A stretch of 64,000 nt of DNA from assembly GCA_022823865.1 (NCBI GenBank), contig JAJEHF010000145.1, positions 1 through 64,000 of the forward strand, given 5' to 3'. Positions 28,164-35,641 of the stretch are shown in pieces. The notes under the pieces are model-generated. The model was given only the letters and a program-made list of their open reading frames with translations, had not been told where the DNA came from and ran no database searches. The position numbers were made by a program, and so were the translations under genes. This DNA comes from Bryobacterales bacterium. Its GTDB lineage: Bacteria; Acidobacteriota; Terriglobia; Bryobacterales; UBA6623. Position 1 is the first letter of the stretch, and each line of letters begins with the position of its first letter.

Positions 28164-28217
28164 CCCTTGCGCTTCTACAACTCCATACTAATCGTTTTTC
28201 CTGTAGAAGTACAAGGG
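28164..28217 (-). promoter_or_regulatory. Promoter inside a 16-nt inverted repeat (probable PadR operator)
   Basis: The arms CCCTTGCGCTTCTACA (28164-28179) and TGTAGAAGTACAAGGG (28202-28217) are complementary at 14 of 16 positions with a 22-nt spacer. On the minus strand TTGTAC (28209-28214) and TAGTAT (28185-28190) lie 18 nt apart, a good sigma-70 promoter. One arm covers the -35 box and the other the start region. A bound dimer or tetramer would block RNA polymerase, which is the classical arrangement for an autorepressor. Confidence 0.7.
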
Positions 28218-28341
28218 CAGCAAGGGTTGCGTCAATGGAGCTCCACAAATAGGGGTCTACCCAATAGCCGGCCTGATCCCAAGAGTCCAAGCCGTGCTTT
28301 CCTATGGCTCAGGCCCTGCCCGACACTGGTAAAGGCACATC

Positions 28342-28362
28342 TACACACACGGAGAGTGTGTA
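28342..28362 (+). promoter_or_regulatory. Inverted repeat upstream of the RHH antitoxin gene
   Basis: TACACAC (28342-28348) and GTGTGTA (28356-28362) form perfect 7-bp arms with a 7-nt spacer, about 40 nt before the antitoxin ATG. Ribbon-helix-helix antitoxins bind such short repeats to autoregulate, so an operator is likely; this is inference from position and symmetry. Confidence 0.45.
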
Positions 28363-28400
28363 TCGTCAGGGAGTCAGAGTCGCTTGGCACGAGGTCCCCA

Positions 28401-28622
28401 ATGAACCGAAGGCTCACCATCACGCTGCCCGAACAGACGGTCAGGATGCTCGATCGTGCTGTGTCCCGAGGCCAGCGCTCGCGGTTAATTGACGAAGCCG
28501 TGAGACGCTTCATCAATGACCAGGGGAAAGCGAACCTTCGAGAGCAGCTCGAGCTAGGTGCGAAGGTTCGATCCGAGCGTGACCGAGAGATCGGTGAGGA
28601 ATGGTTCGTCCTTCCCGACTAG
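28401..28622 (+). CDS. Ribbon-helix-helix (CopG/MazE-like) antitoxin
   Basis: A 73-residue protein embedded in the longer track ORF 27900-28622, whose upstream part is the shadow of padR. ATG 28401 has gagg upstream. The N-terminal RHH fold is clear: RRLTITLPEQTVRMLDRAVSRGQRSRLIDEAVRRFI, with the TITLP strand for DNA contact. The charged C-terminal tail (EQLELGAKVRSERDREIGEEWFVLPD) would wrap the toxin. The stop overlaps the start of a mazF-like gene by 22 nt, the usual arrangement of an antitoxin-toxin operon. The toxin gene is frameshifted, so this antitoxin is probably orphaned. Confidence 0.85.
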   Translation: MNRRLTITLPEQTVRMLDRAVSRGQRSRLIDEAVRRFINDQGKANLREQLELGAKVRSERDREIGEEWFVLPD

Positions 28623-28859
28623 CCCTCGTCACTCGACCAAAGAAGGGAGACATCTATCTGGTCTTGGTCAATCTCGAACCGACCATCGGCGCTGAGATCC
28701 GGAAAACGCGCCCGGCCCTTGTGTTGCGAAACGATACCGCCAACAAGTCCAGTCACCATTGTTGCCGCCATCAGTTCTAAATCCCGGATGGAATGTCTGG
28801 GTGAGCCGATTCAGGTCCATCAGCTGGATATTGACTCCGAAACGAACGCTGACCGCTAG
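28601..28859 (+). pseudogene. MazF/PemK-type toxin, frameshifted and truncated
   Basis: From ATG 28601 the frame encodes RPKKGDIYLVLVNLEPTIGAEIRKTRPALVLRNDTANKSS, the conserved MazF N-terminal barrel with GDIYLV and EIRKTRPALVL. It then runs into HHCCRHQF and a TAA at 28778. Shifting by one base near 28754 restores TIVAAISSK, which matches the next MazF strand, before another stop at 28857. The C-terminal helix region is not recognisable. The endoribonuclease is therefore almost certainly inactive. It follows the RHH antitoxin gene with overlap. Confidence 0.85.
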
Positions 28860-28961
28860 GGACGCCATACTGGCCGCACTGGCTCCAACGAGAGTCTTCC
28901 AGATGATTCCCAGTGGCATCTCCATCGTCTTCAGGGTCACAGCATGTCCCACGCAATACAC

Positions 28962-29783
28962 CTACGCCCCCGAATCCCCCTTCCACTGTTCGCCCGGGAG
29001 TAGCCGGATCAACCGCTCGGAGACTGTCTGCGCCGCTTCGACCGGTCGCCACTCGAAGCCCGGTCTAAGTAGCGCGCTCATGTCGGCATTAAACTGCGCA
29101 TTTCCGATCTTGCCCGCGAGATTCCGTTCGAACATCGCGCGGGTCACTGAACCACCCTCCCGTTCCAAGCACCCTCTGAACCCGGCCACGATCCGTTCGG
29201 GATCGCTTCGCTCGTCGGCAAGTCCCATCGCTAGGTCGAAGAGATCCCGACCCTTGCGGCGCTGATAGAGGGCTCTCAGCTTTGTCGCCAGCAACTCGTC
29301 GATCTGGAAGGTCGTGATATCGGCCATTCCTGAGTACCACCGGGAGTCAACCGAGAAGGCGCGTTTCGTGAAGCCCCACACCGCAAAGTGCTCGCGAGAA
29401 TTGATCTCGACCTTGAGACGTAGCCTCATCGCCGGAACGTCCTCGGACAGAAACCGGTAGCTGAGCGTCACCCGGCCCTGAGACTGCTTCCACCGCGCTT
29501 CGCCCAGCCAAGGATCGAGGACCTCTCGCAAGCCGTCCATCAAGGGGCCAGCAGGCCCTGGCCCGACCTGCACCAGATCGATGTCCTCGGAGTAGCGCGC
29601 GGGCGGCGTCAGGTAGAGCTTGTACAGCGCCGTACCTCCCCGGAAGGCGAGCGCACCGGCCAGAACTGCGTTGGAGAAGATCTCGATTAGGGCGCGGCTG
29701 ACGATCAGATCCTGCTCAACCTGGAAGTCCTCGCTCCACGGCGCCCGCTCCCGCCATTGGGTGATGTAGTCCCGCGGGATCAC
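28962..29783 (-). CDS. AbiEii/AbiGii-type nucleotidyltransferase toxin
   Basis: A 273-residue protein starting at GTG 29783, overlapping the AbiEi stop (GTGA). The nucleotidyltransferase core is visible as FRGGTALYKLYLTPPARYSEDIDLVQ: GG-T, the conserved RxSxDID and the metal-binding DID. Downstream, LRLKVEINSREHF supplies the third acidic strand, and FQIDELLATKLRALYQRRKGRDLFDLAMGL is the AbiEii K/D motif region. AbiEii toxins of type IV systems transfer nucleotides onto tRNA acceptor ends or other targets and can cause abortive infection by phage. All catalytic motifs look intact. Confidence 0.92.
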   Translation of the reverse strand: MIPRDYITQWRERAPWSEDFQVEQDLIVSRALIEIFSNAVLAGALAFRGGTALYKLYLTPPARYSEDIDLVQVGPGPAGPLMDGLREVLDPWLGEARWKQSQGRVTLSYRFLSEDVPAMRLRLKVEINSREHFAVWGFTKRAFSVDSRWYSGMADITTFQIDELLATKLRALYQRRKGRDLFDLAMGLADERSDPERIVAGFRGCLEREGGSVTRAMFERNLAGKIGNAQFNADMSALLRPGFEWRPVEAAQTVSERLIRLLPGEQWKGDSGA

Positions 29784-30580
29784 GCATCCACCTCGACGCC
29801 TGCGTTCACGAACAGCCGCCAGTCCTTCGAACGTACCGCACCTCCGACGCCCGAGCCCGGCAGGAGCTTCGTGTAGTTCCTAGCGCGCCGCATCACGTGC
29901 TCTTTGAGAAATGCGGCTTTATCCCCAGCACCGACATGCTCGAGGAGGTAGCCTAGGCGCTGCGCCCAAAGGATCGAGGCGGACGCCGAAGCCTCGACTA
30001 GGCGCTCCGGATCGATATCCTCACCGAGTTCGGAAAGCACGCCCGCCACCCGGTCCACGCCTCCGGCGCGATGCATGTACCCGACTAGATCGACCGCCGT
30101 CGCTTCCACCGTCGAGACCAGAACGGTCCCGCGCGGATTGTTGAAGCTCTGTACTGGCACGGCAGTGAGTGCCCTGCGCGCGACGAAGGCAACGCTGACG
30201 GAACCGCACATGATCGCCGGCCGGTTCCTCCTCAACATCACCTGGAATTCCTGCGGGCGATGATGGGCCGCTCCGTAGTACTGCGCCGCCGAGAGCAATC
30301 CGACATAGTACGGGGCGCTCCGGTGCTCCATCAGCGCCGGGACGAACTGGTCCGCCGGCAGACAGCCAAGCCGCCTATACTCAGGCGGAACGATGACATA
30401 GAATCCCCGCGCCGGACTTGCAATCTCCCCCTTGGCTGCGACGCGGCTCAGGGCCTGGCGTGCCGCCTGCTCGGATACCCCTAGTGCCGAGCGAAGCTCA
30501 GACGAGGTGAAGTGATACCGACCACGGGCAGCTAGATCCGCGATGACGTTGCGGGCTCGCGGTGCAGCGCTCGCAGACAT
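29780..30580 (-). CDS. AbiEi-type antitoxin / transcriptional regulator
   Basis: A 266-residue protein. The N-terminal winged helix is YHFTSSELRSALGVSEQAARQALSRVAAKGEIASPARGFYVIVPPEYRRLG, followed by the larger AbiEi antitoxin domain (LPADQFVPALMEHRSAPYYVGLLSAAQYYGAAHHRPQEFQVM, then VEATAVDLVGYMHRAGGVDRVAGVLSEL). AbiEi represses its own promoter and counteracts AbiEii. The ATG lies just after an AT-rich stretch with no clear ribosome site (tttgttagtgtcATG), so a short-leader or leaderless mRNA is possible. It is the first gene of a two-gene operon. Confidence 0.9.
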   Translation of the reverse strand: MSASAAPRARNVIADLAARGRYHFTSSELRSALGVSEQAARQALSRVAAKGEIASPARGFYVIVPPEYRRLGCLPADQFVPALMEHRSAPYYVGLLSAAQYYGAAHHRPQEFQVMLRRNRPAIMCGSVSVAFVARRALTAVPVQSFNNPRGTVLVSTVEATAVDLVGYMHRAGGVDRVAGVLSELGEDIDPERLVEASASASILWAQRLGYLLEHVGAGDKAAFLKEHVMRRARNYTKLLPGSGVGGAVRSKDWRLFVNAGVEVDA

Positions 30581-31021
30581 GACACTAACAAAGTAGCATT
30601 ATTCGTCACATTATCATAGTGAAATCGTGATCGTCCCTACCGGAGCACTGATAGACGCTCCCATGTCACAACATCGGATTGCGGGTGGAGACCTTCAGCT
30701 CAGGCTTCTCCGCCACTTCCCTCGCTCGTCCTTTACTGTGAAACAAGCCGAGGCTGCGGACAAACCTCCCCCACCCGCGCTCACTTCCAATGAGCGACCA
30801 CCTGCGAGGGGCGCTAGCCCAACGTCGGATCGTCACGCCAATCCGGGCAGCCCCGTTCTATGGCCCGAACCGATCGCTGATTCCAATGCAGGCAAGCGCA
30901 CCCGCGTCTCAAGCTCAAGACCATAGGATCGCACAAGAGCCCAGTGAACGATCGCCTCGACCGTTTCATGCATACGGGGTGGCTGCACGCGGCCATGGGT
31001 GTTTAGCCGTCCGAAAATAGT
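30581..31021. other. Intergenic region between abiEi-like and phd-like genes
   Basis: No convincing gene is seen. The first 50 nt are AT-rich and carry the AbiEi promoter region (TCAC-tatgataat-GTGA on the minus strand is a small inverted repeat). The rest has only short low-quality ORFs. The expected toxin partner of the Phd-like antitoxin (PIN or RelE) is not recognisable here, so it has probably been deleted or decayed. Confidence 0.5.
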
Positions 31022-31303
31022 TCACAACCGGTCGTCCCAATCTTCGAGCAGCGCGTCCAGAATGCTCACCGGAAGCTCTAAAGGAGGTTCCTCAAGAATC
31101 ACAGCCGCATTGCCGGCTCCCGGCCGGAGCAATCCCCGACCGACAAGCCTGTCTCGCGCTTCTCGATCATTCCCGGCTGCGGCAGGCACAAGCCTTGCGA
31201 CGGGCCTTCCGCGATCAAGGATTTGGACCTCGCCCCCACGCCGAACTTCACTGACATAGCGGGACAGATTTGCCTTCAGTTCCGAAATCGACGCGGTGGT
31301 CAT
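31022..31303 (-). CDS. Phd/YefM-family antitoxin
   Basis: A 93-residue protein when started at ATG 31303 (MTTASISELKANLSRYVSEVRRGGEVQILDRGRPVARLVP); the track uses a GTG three codons upstream. This is the canonical Phd/YefM fold, in which the first 50 residues bind operator DNA and the tail (PPLELPVSILDALLEDWDDRL) neutralises a toxin. No toxin gene follows within 440 nt on this strand, so it is an orphan. The operator-like palindrome and -10 box sit directly before the ATG. Confidence 0.88.
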   Translation of the reverse strand: MTTASISELKANLSRYVSEVRRGGEVQILDRGRPVARLVPAAAGNDREARDRLVGRGLLRPGAGNAAVILEEPPLELPVSILDALLEDWDDRL

Positions 31304-31321
31304 TGAGACCACTATAGTCTC
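31304..31321 (-). promoter_or_regulatory. -10 box and palindrome abutting the phd-like start codon
   Basis: On the minus strand TATAGT ends 7 nt before ATG 31303, so transcription would begin at or next to the start codon. The flanks GAGAC and GTCTC form an inverted repeat around a perfect 8-bp palindrome ACTATAGT. No Shine-Dalgarno is present. This is a probable autoregulated, leaderless promoter. Confidence 0.5.
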
Positions 31322-31452
31322 GTTCGTCGAGCTACGTAGGTCTTCGGAGGCGCGCCGGTAGAGGTCGTCCGAGCCCTAGTCCGACTGGTTGAAGAGGTCC
31401 TAGCCCGGTTCATGGCCATAAACCACAAAGAGGTGCATTGTGAAACCCGGGA

Positions 31453-31751
31453 CTTCTCGCTCTGGACATAGGGCTTCACGTAGTTGGGCGGCATCAGACA
31501 GAGTTCGTGCCCCTGCGCCAGCAAGGTCCGGCCAAGATAGTGGGAGCCGGAGCAGGCCTCCATCCCGATCGGACACGCAGGCAGGTTGGCGGTTAGCCGC
31601 AAGAGGGCGAGCTCGGTGAGGTGGGGGCGCAAGACGGCGCGTCCGGCTGCGTCCATATCGACGAGGTGGACATCGTACTTGGCAAGGTCCGGCCCAGTAC
31701 GGCATTGCGAGCTTGCGTTCTCCTGCGCGACAGGTTTGTGGTGGATGGCAT
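31453..31751 (-). pseudogene. IS110-family transposase remnant (N-terminal part)
   Basis: The minus strand encodes DLAKYDVHLVDMDAAGRAVLRPHLTELALLRLTANLPACPIGMEACSGSHYLGRTLLAQGHELCLMPPNYVKPYVQSEK, the DEDD-type N-terminal domain of IS110/IS1111 transposases. A frameshift separates this from the upstream Met (31751), and homology ends abruptly after VQSEK, losing the catalytic C-terminal half. It is a dead fragment lying between the TA genes and the tRNA gene. Confidence 0.85.
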
Positions 31752-32001
31752 GCTGTTGGTTCTCCTTAAGTGGTTCGCGTCGGGCCCGAGGGCCGAGCGT
31801 GCCGCCCGCAAGACAGCTGAGTGGCCGACGTCTTCAGTGGGCTTTCGCCCCCAAGTCCGCGGAAATCGAGCGGCGTAAGCGTGGCCTACCCGGCGAAATC
31901 TGGTATTTGATCAAATCCCAAAGGGGTATCTCTAGCGGTAGAAGATGTCCTCATTCCTGTCTAAGCATATTAGATTCAATAATTTACAAGTCTGATCAGG
32001 A

Positions 32002-32077
32002 TGGTGGACCTGGAGGGATTCGAACCCTCGACCTCCTCCATGCCATGGAGGCGCGCTCCCAACTGCGCCACAGGCCC
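32002..32077 (-). tRNA. tRNA-Ala (anticodon GGC)
   Basis: The minus strand reads GGGCCTGTGGCGCAGTTGGG... with a full cloverleaf: acceptor GGGCCTG/CAGGTCC including the G3-U70 pair that identifies alanine tRNAs, D-arm, anticodon arm CCTCC-ATGGCAT-GGAGG (anticodon GGC, reads GCC/GCU), T-arm with GGTTCGAATCC, and an encoded CCA end. It is 76 nt long. It borders an accessory island with TA genes and an IS110 relic, so it could serve as an integration site; no duplicated 3' end was found in the window. Confidence 0.96.
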
Positions 32078-32295
32078 ACGCTCTGTAGTATTTCTCTTAA
32101 CCTATCACACTCCCGATGAGCCAATCGCGCGATCGGCCAAGCCCGTCAATGGTCGTTGCGTCACCTATGGCTGAAGCGCGTCGCGAACCAAGACTCTCGC
32201 GCAAGGCTTGCCTGCCGTGCTGCCAATGGCCTCCCAGGCGACGTCGCAGCATTGGGAGACTCACCTCAGCTATGGTCTTGTCGCATCGGACTTGA

Positions 32296-32301
32296 TATAT
32301 T
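32296..32301 (+). promoter_or_regulatory. -10-like hexamer six bases before the start codon
   Basis: TATATT ends 6 nt before ATG 32308 with gcgcgc between and no ribosome site, which predicts a leaderless transcript. No good -35 element is apparent (TTGTCG at 32278 is only 12 nt upstream of it). Confidence 0.4.
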
Positions 32302-32307
32302 GCGCGC

Positions 32308-33723
32308 ATGGCGGACGGCAAACTGCTCGGAGTAACAGTTCTACCCGAATACATCCAGAGCGAGGGCATCGAGGGGCTGCTAGACAACCTCAGCAACATC
32401 GGCGCGAACGCCGTCGCGACATCCCCGTACTTGATGGAAGAGGCCGACCGCGAAACCGGTCAGCGCGAGCCTCCTGCCGACGCCAACGCCGGCGCGGTGC
32501 GCTTGCTCGATCGCCCGCTCTTTGGCAAACGCGAGGTCTGGGTCAAGACGGCGCCAAGCTTCGAGCCGAACCTCTCGCTCTACGCCGGCCTGCGCTACCG
32601 CCCCTCCGAGCCTACCGACCTGACGCGCAGCCAAGGGCACCTGCTGCACGACTTCATACCAGCGGCCAAGAAGCGCGGAATTCGGGTCTACTTCCAAGTG
32701 CAGGCCGCGATTCCGCCCGGGTACCGAGTGCAGTTCGGCGGCCCGGTCGATGCCGACCGGGCGCTGTTGCCGAACGGAACGATTCCGCCGCGCCGGCTAG
32801 CCAAGAACGGTAGCTTGGCCAGCCCGCACATCTTGGCTTACGAGCACGCCCTGCTCCGAGACATTGTCCAGCAGTATCCCGACCTCGATGGACTGCGCGT
32901 CGACTGGCCGGAGTACCCCCCGTATTTCCTCGACTCGGTATTCCTGGATTTCTCCTACCACGCCGAGCGGGCAGCGGAGCGCATGGGCTTCCCCTTCGAG
33001 CGCATGCGCCGGGACGTGGGCAGGCTCTACGAGAAACTGCACGGCGGCCTGACCGACGCCGATCTCATTCCGTGGGCTGAGGATGCCGATGGCGGGCGCT
33101 ACCACCTGCTTCGGCTCCTTTCGGACTATCCGGGCGTGGCCGCTTGGTTGCGCTTCAAGGCAGCCTTGGTCGAAGACATGATCGCCGGCTTCCGCTCCAC
33201 GATCAACGAGGCGGGCGGGCAGTCGATGGAACTGCTGCCGAATGCCTTCCCACCGCCTTGGACGATTCCGTCCGGCATGGACTTCCGGCGCGTCGCCAAA
33301 CACTCGTCGGCCATCAGCTGCAAGCTGTACACCATGCATTGGCCAATGATGCTGCGCTTCTACGGAGACCAGATCTTGGCCGCGAATCCCGGCCTGTCCA
33401 GCAGACTGCTTGCTCGCGCATTGGTGCGCTGGCTCGACATCGCCGATGACGACGGCCTCCCGACGGTCGAGGACTACTCGTACCCGCCGCCGGACGTTCC
33501 GCACCCGGTCGGTCCGGCCGCGCAGACCCGCAAGATCCACCAAGCCCAGCGCGACGCGGGCGACACGCCGGTCTACGTCCTGGCCCACGGCTACGGGCCG
33601 GTGGACGACTTCCGCAAGCGCCTTGTGGTGGCGCGCGAGGCAGGCCAGCATGGTTACTGGGTGAACCGCTACGGCTACCTGAGCGACGAGAAGTTGGACG
33701 TGATTCGGGAGGTCGGAGTATGA
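32308..33723 (+). CDS. Cytosolic TIM-barrel, glycoside-hydrolase-like protein
   Basis: A 471-residue protein without a signal peptide. The layout of an (alpha/beta)8 barrel is suggested by LGVTVLPEYIQSEGIEGLLDNLSNIGANAVATSPYLM, GIRVYFQVQAAIPPGYRVQFGG, LDGLRVDWPEYPPYFLDSVFLDFSYHAERAAERMGF, and MELLPNAFPPPWTIPSGMDFRRVAKHSSAISCKLYTMHW. The RVDWPEYPP strand ends in acidic residues placed like a hydrolase active site. It resembles hypothetical glycosyl-hydrolase-like families; no named family or substrate can be assigned. It is translationally coupled (ATGA) to the zinc-ribbon gene downstream. Confidence 0.7.
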   Translation: MADGKLLGVTVLPEYIQSEGIEGLLDNLSNIGANAVATSPYLMEEADRETGQREPPADANAGAVRLLDRPLFGKREVWVKTAPSFEPNLSLYAGLRYRPSEPTDLTRSQGHLLHDFIPAAKKRGIRVYFQVQAAIPPGYRVQFGGPVDADRALLPNGTIPPRRLAKNGSLASPHILAYEHALLRDIVQQYPDLDGLRVDWPEYPPYFLDSVFLDFSYHAERAAERMGFPFERMRRDVGRLYEKLHGGLTDADLIPWAEDADGGRYHLLRLLSDYPGVAAWLRFKAALVEDMIAGFRSTINEAGGQSMELLPNAFPPPWTIPSGMDFRRVAKHSSAISCKLYTMHWPMMLRFYGDQILAANPGLSSRLLARALVRWLDIADDDGLPTVEDYSYPPPDVPHPVGPAAQTRKIHQAQRDAGDTPVYVLAHGYGPVDDFRKRLVVAREAGQHGYWVNRYGYLSDEKLDVIREVGV

Positions 33724-33923
33724 ACCGCGAACAGGGCGACACGAGACTGCCGGCCAACGAGCGGGCGGACCCACGGCGCCCGTCACCAAATATCCCCGTG
33801 ACCAGCGCGGAGCAGAACGCAATGCTCTACTGCCCGAACTGCTCCCAACGCCTGGAGAGCCGCAGCTGCAAGTTGCGCTGCGATCGCTGCGGCTACTTCA
33901 TGGACTGCTCGGACTACTACTAA
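33720..33923 (+). CDS. Small zinc-ribbon protein
   Basis: A 67-residue ORF overlapping the previous stop by four bases, with a strong ribosome site (gggagg) before ATG 33720. The last 33 residues, LYCPNCSQRLESRSCKLRCDRCGYFMDCSDYY, are a compact ribbon with CPNC, C and CDRC ligands and an aromatic CSDYY end. Tiny proteins ending this way are widespread in bacteria and uncharacterised. The first 35 residues are low-complexity, so initiation at the internal ATG 33822 is possible. Function is unknown. Confidence 0.75.
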   Translation: MNREQGDTRLPANERADPRRPSPNIPVTSAEQNAMLYCPNCSQRLESRSCKLRCDRCGYFMDCSDYY

Positions 33924-34016
33924 GCCCGTTAACGTCCCCCTAAACCCTCCGATGCGTACTACGACTGCGCTCCTACAATAAGAGTTCCGGCCCTGCTCTA
34001 GGGTCGAGTTTTCCCC

Positions 34017-35588
34017 GTGTCTCCCGAAGATCGCATTCTCCAGCAGCGTTTCGAGAAGATCGCGCGGATCTCCGAGCTAGGTTTCGAGCGCTACCCGCAT
34101 AAGTACGACGCGACGCACACAGTCACCGAACTGCGGGATGTCTTCGACCCCTGCGATGGCGACAAGCTCGAGGCGGAGCAGCCTAGCACGCGCATCTGCG
34201 GCCGCTTGGTGACCAAGCGACGCCAGGGCAAAGCGGGCTTCGCAAACCTGAAGCAAGGCGGCGTTCAAATCCAGATCTACGTGCGCCGCGACGAGGTCTC
34301 GGAGCGCGACTTCGAACTCTACAAGCTCCTTGACGCGGGAGATGTGATCGGCGTTGCCGGCAGGGTTTTTCGCACGCGGACCGGAGAGCTCACGGTCCGT
34401 GCGACCGAGCTGGCGTTCCTTTCCAAGAGCGTGCTGCCCCCGCCGGAGAAGTTCCATGGCCTGCAGGACGTCGAAATCCGCTACCGGCAGCGGTCGCTCG
34501 ACCTGATCAGCAACGACTCGGTCCGGCAGACGTTTGTGACCAGGGACCGGATTATCCGACAGCTGCGCACGAGCCTCGAGCAGCGCGGATACATCGAGGT
34601 CGAGACGCCGATGATGCAACCGGTCTACGGCGGCGCCCTGGCCCGGCCCTTCCAAACGCATCACAACACACTGGACGTCGACCTGTTCTTGCGAGTGGCG
34701 CCAGAGCTGTACTTGAAGCGCCTGACAATCGGCGGGCTAGACCGCGTGTACGAGATCAATCGCAACTTTCGCAACGAGGGGCTGTCCAAGCAGCACAACC
34801 CCGAGTTCACGATGCTGGAGTTCTACGAGGCGTACAGCGACTACCGCGCCTTGATAGACTTCAGCGCGCAGCTGTTGAAGGCGAGCGCGGAGGCGGCGCT
34901 GGACGGCGAAACTGTCGCGGAATTCGGCGAGCACAGAATCGATTTCGGCTCGCTGGAACGGCTGACCTTTCCCGAGGTGATCGCGGAGTACTGGCCCTAC
35001 AAGGATTCGCGGCCGGACGTCGGCGACCTAGCTGACGTGGGCAAGATCCGCGAGCTGGCGGCGATTCATGAACGCAAGGCCGGAGAGGGCATCTCGTTGC
35101 CTGAGGGGACATCCGCCGGCAAGGCCCTGCTCGGTCTGTTCGAGGCCGCTTGCGAGCACCTCCTCATCCAACCGACCGTAATCTATGACTACCCGGTCGA
35201 AGCGTCCCCGCTCTCCAAGCAGAAGCCTAGAGATCCGGCTTGGGTCGAGCGGTTTGAGATCTTCTGCGGCGGGATGGAGATCGCCAACGGCTACTCGGAG
35301 CTGAACGATCCGCTAGAGCAACTGGGGCGCTTCGAGGAGCAGGCGCAGGCGCGAGCGGCCGGAGATCACGAAGCCCACGGAATCGACGAGGACTATATCC
35401 GGGCACTGTGCTACGGCATGCCACCAGCCGCTGGCGAGGGAATCGGCATCGACCGCCTGACCATGCTGCTCACCAACTCGCCGACAATCCGCGATGTAAT
35501 CCTGTTCCCCCTGCTGCGGCCCGAACGCGACATCGGCATCGCGGAGCGCCTGCACCGGGCATCCGACACTACAGCACCTGGCGAGTGA
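34017..35588 (+). CDS. lysS: Lysyl-tRNA synthetase, class II
   Basis: A 523-residue class IIb synthetase with GTG start. The N-terminal OB-fold anticodon-binding domain spans about residues 55-150 ([32 protein letters not shown]). The catalytic core has motif 1 ([28 protein letters not shown]), motif 2 ([29 protein letters not shown]) and motif 3 ([14 protein letters not shown]). It charges tRNA-Lys in translation. A TACAAT -10-like box lies at 33974-33979. recJ follows on the same strand after about 50 nt. Confidence 0.97.
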   Translation: MSPEDRILQQRFEKIARISELGFERYPHKYDATHTVTELRDVFDPCDGDKLEAEQPSTRICGRLVTKRRQGKAGFANLKQGGVQIQIYVRRDEVSERDFELYKLLDAGDVIGVAGRVFRTRTGELTVRATELAFLSKSVLPPPEKFHGLQDVEIRYRQRSLDLISNDSVRQTFVTRDRIIRQLRTSLEQRGYIEVETPMMQPVYGGALARPFQTHHNTLDVDLFLRVAPELYLKRLTIGGLDRVYEINRNFRNEGLSKQHNPEFTMLEFYEAYSDYRALIDFSAQLLKASAEAALDGETVAEFGEHRIDFGSLERLTFPEVIAEYWPYKDSRPDVGDLADVGKIRELAAIHERKAGEGISLPEGTSAGKALLGLFEAACEHLLIQPTVIYDYPVEASPLSKQKPRDPAWVERFEIFCGGMEIANGYSELNDPLEQLGRFEEQAQARAAGDHEAHGIDEDYIRALCYGMPPAAGEGIGIDRLTMLLTNSPTIRDVILFPLLRPERDIGIAERLHRASDTTAPGE

Positions 35589-35641
35589 CTTCCGACCTGG
35601 AGAGATTCCCACCTCGTGTCAGCATTTGAGGAGTTCCGGCG

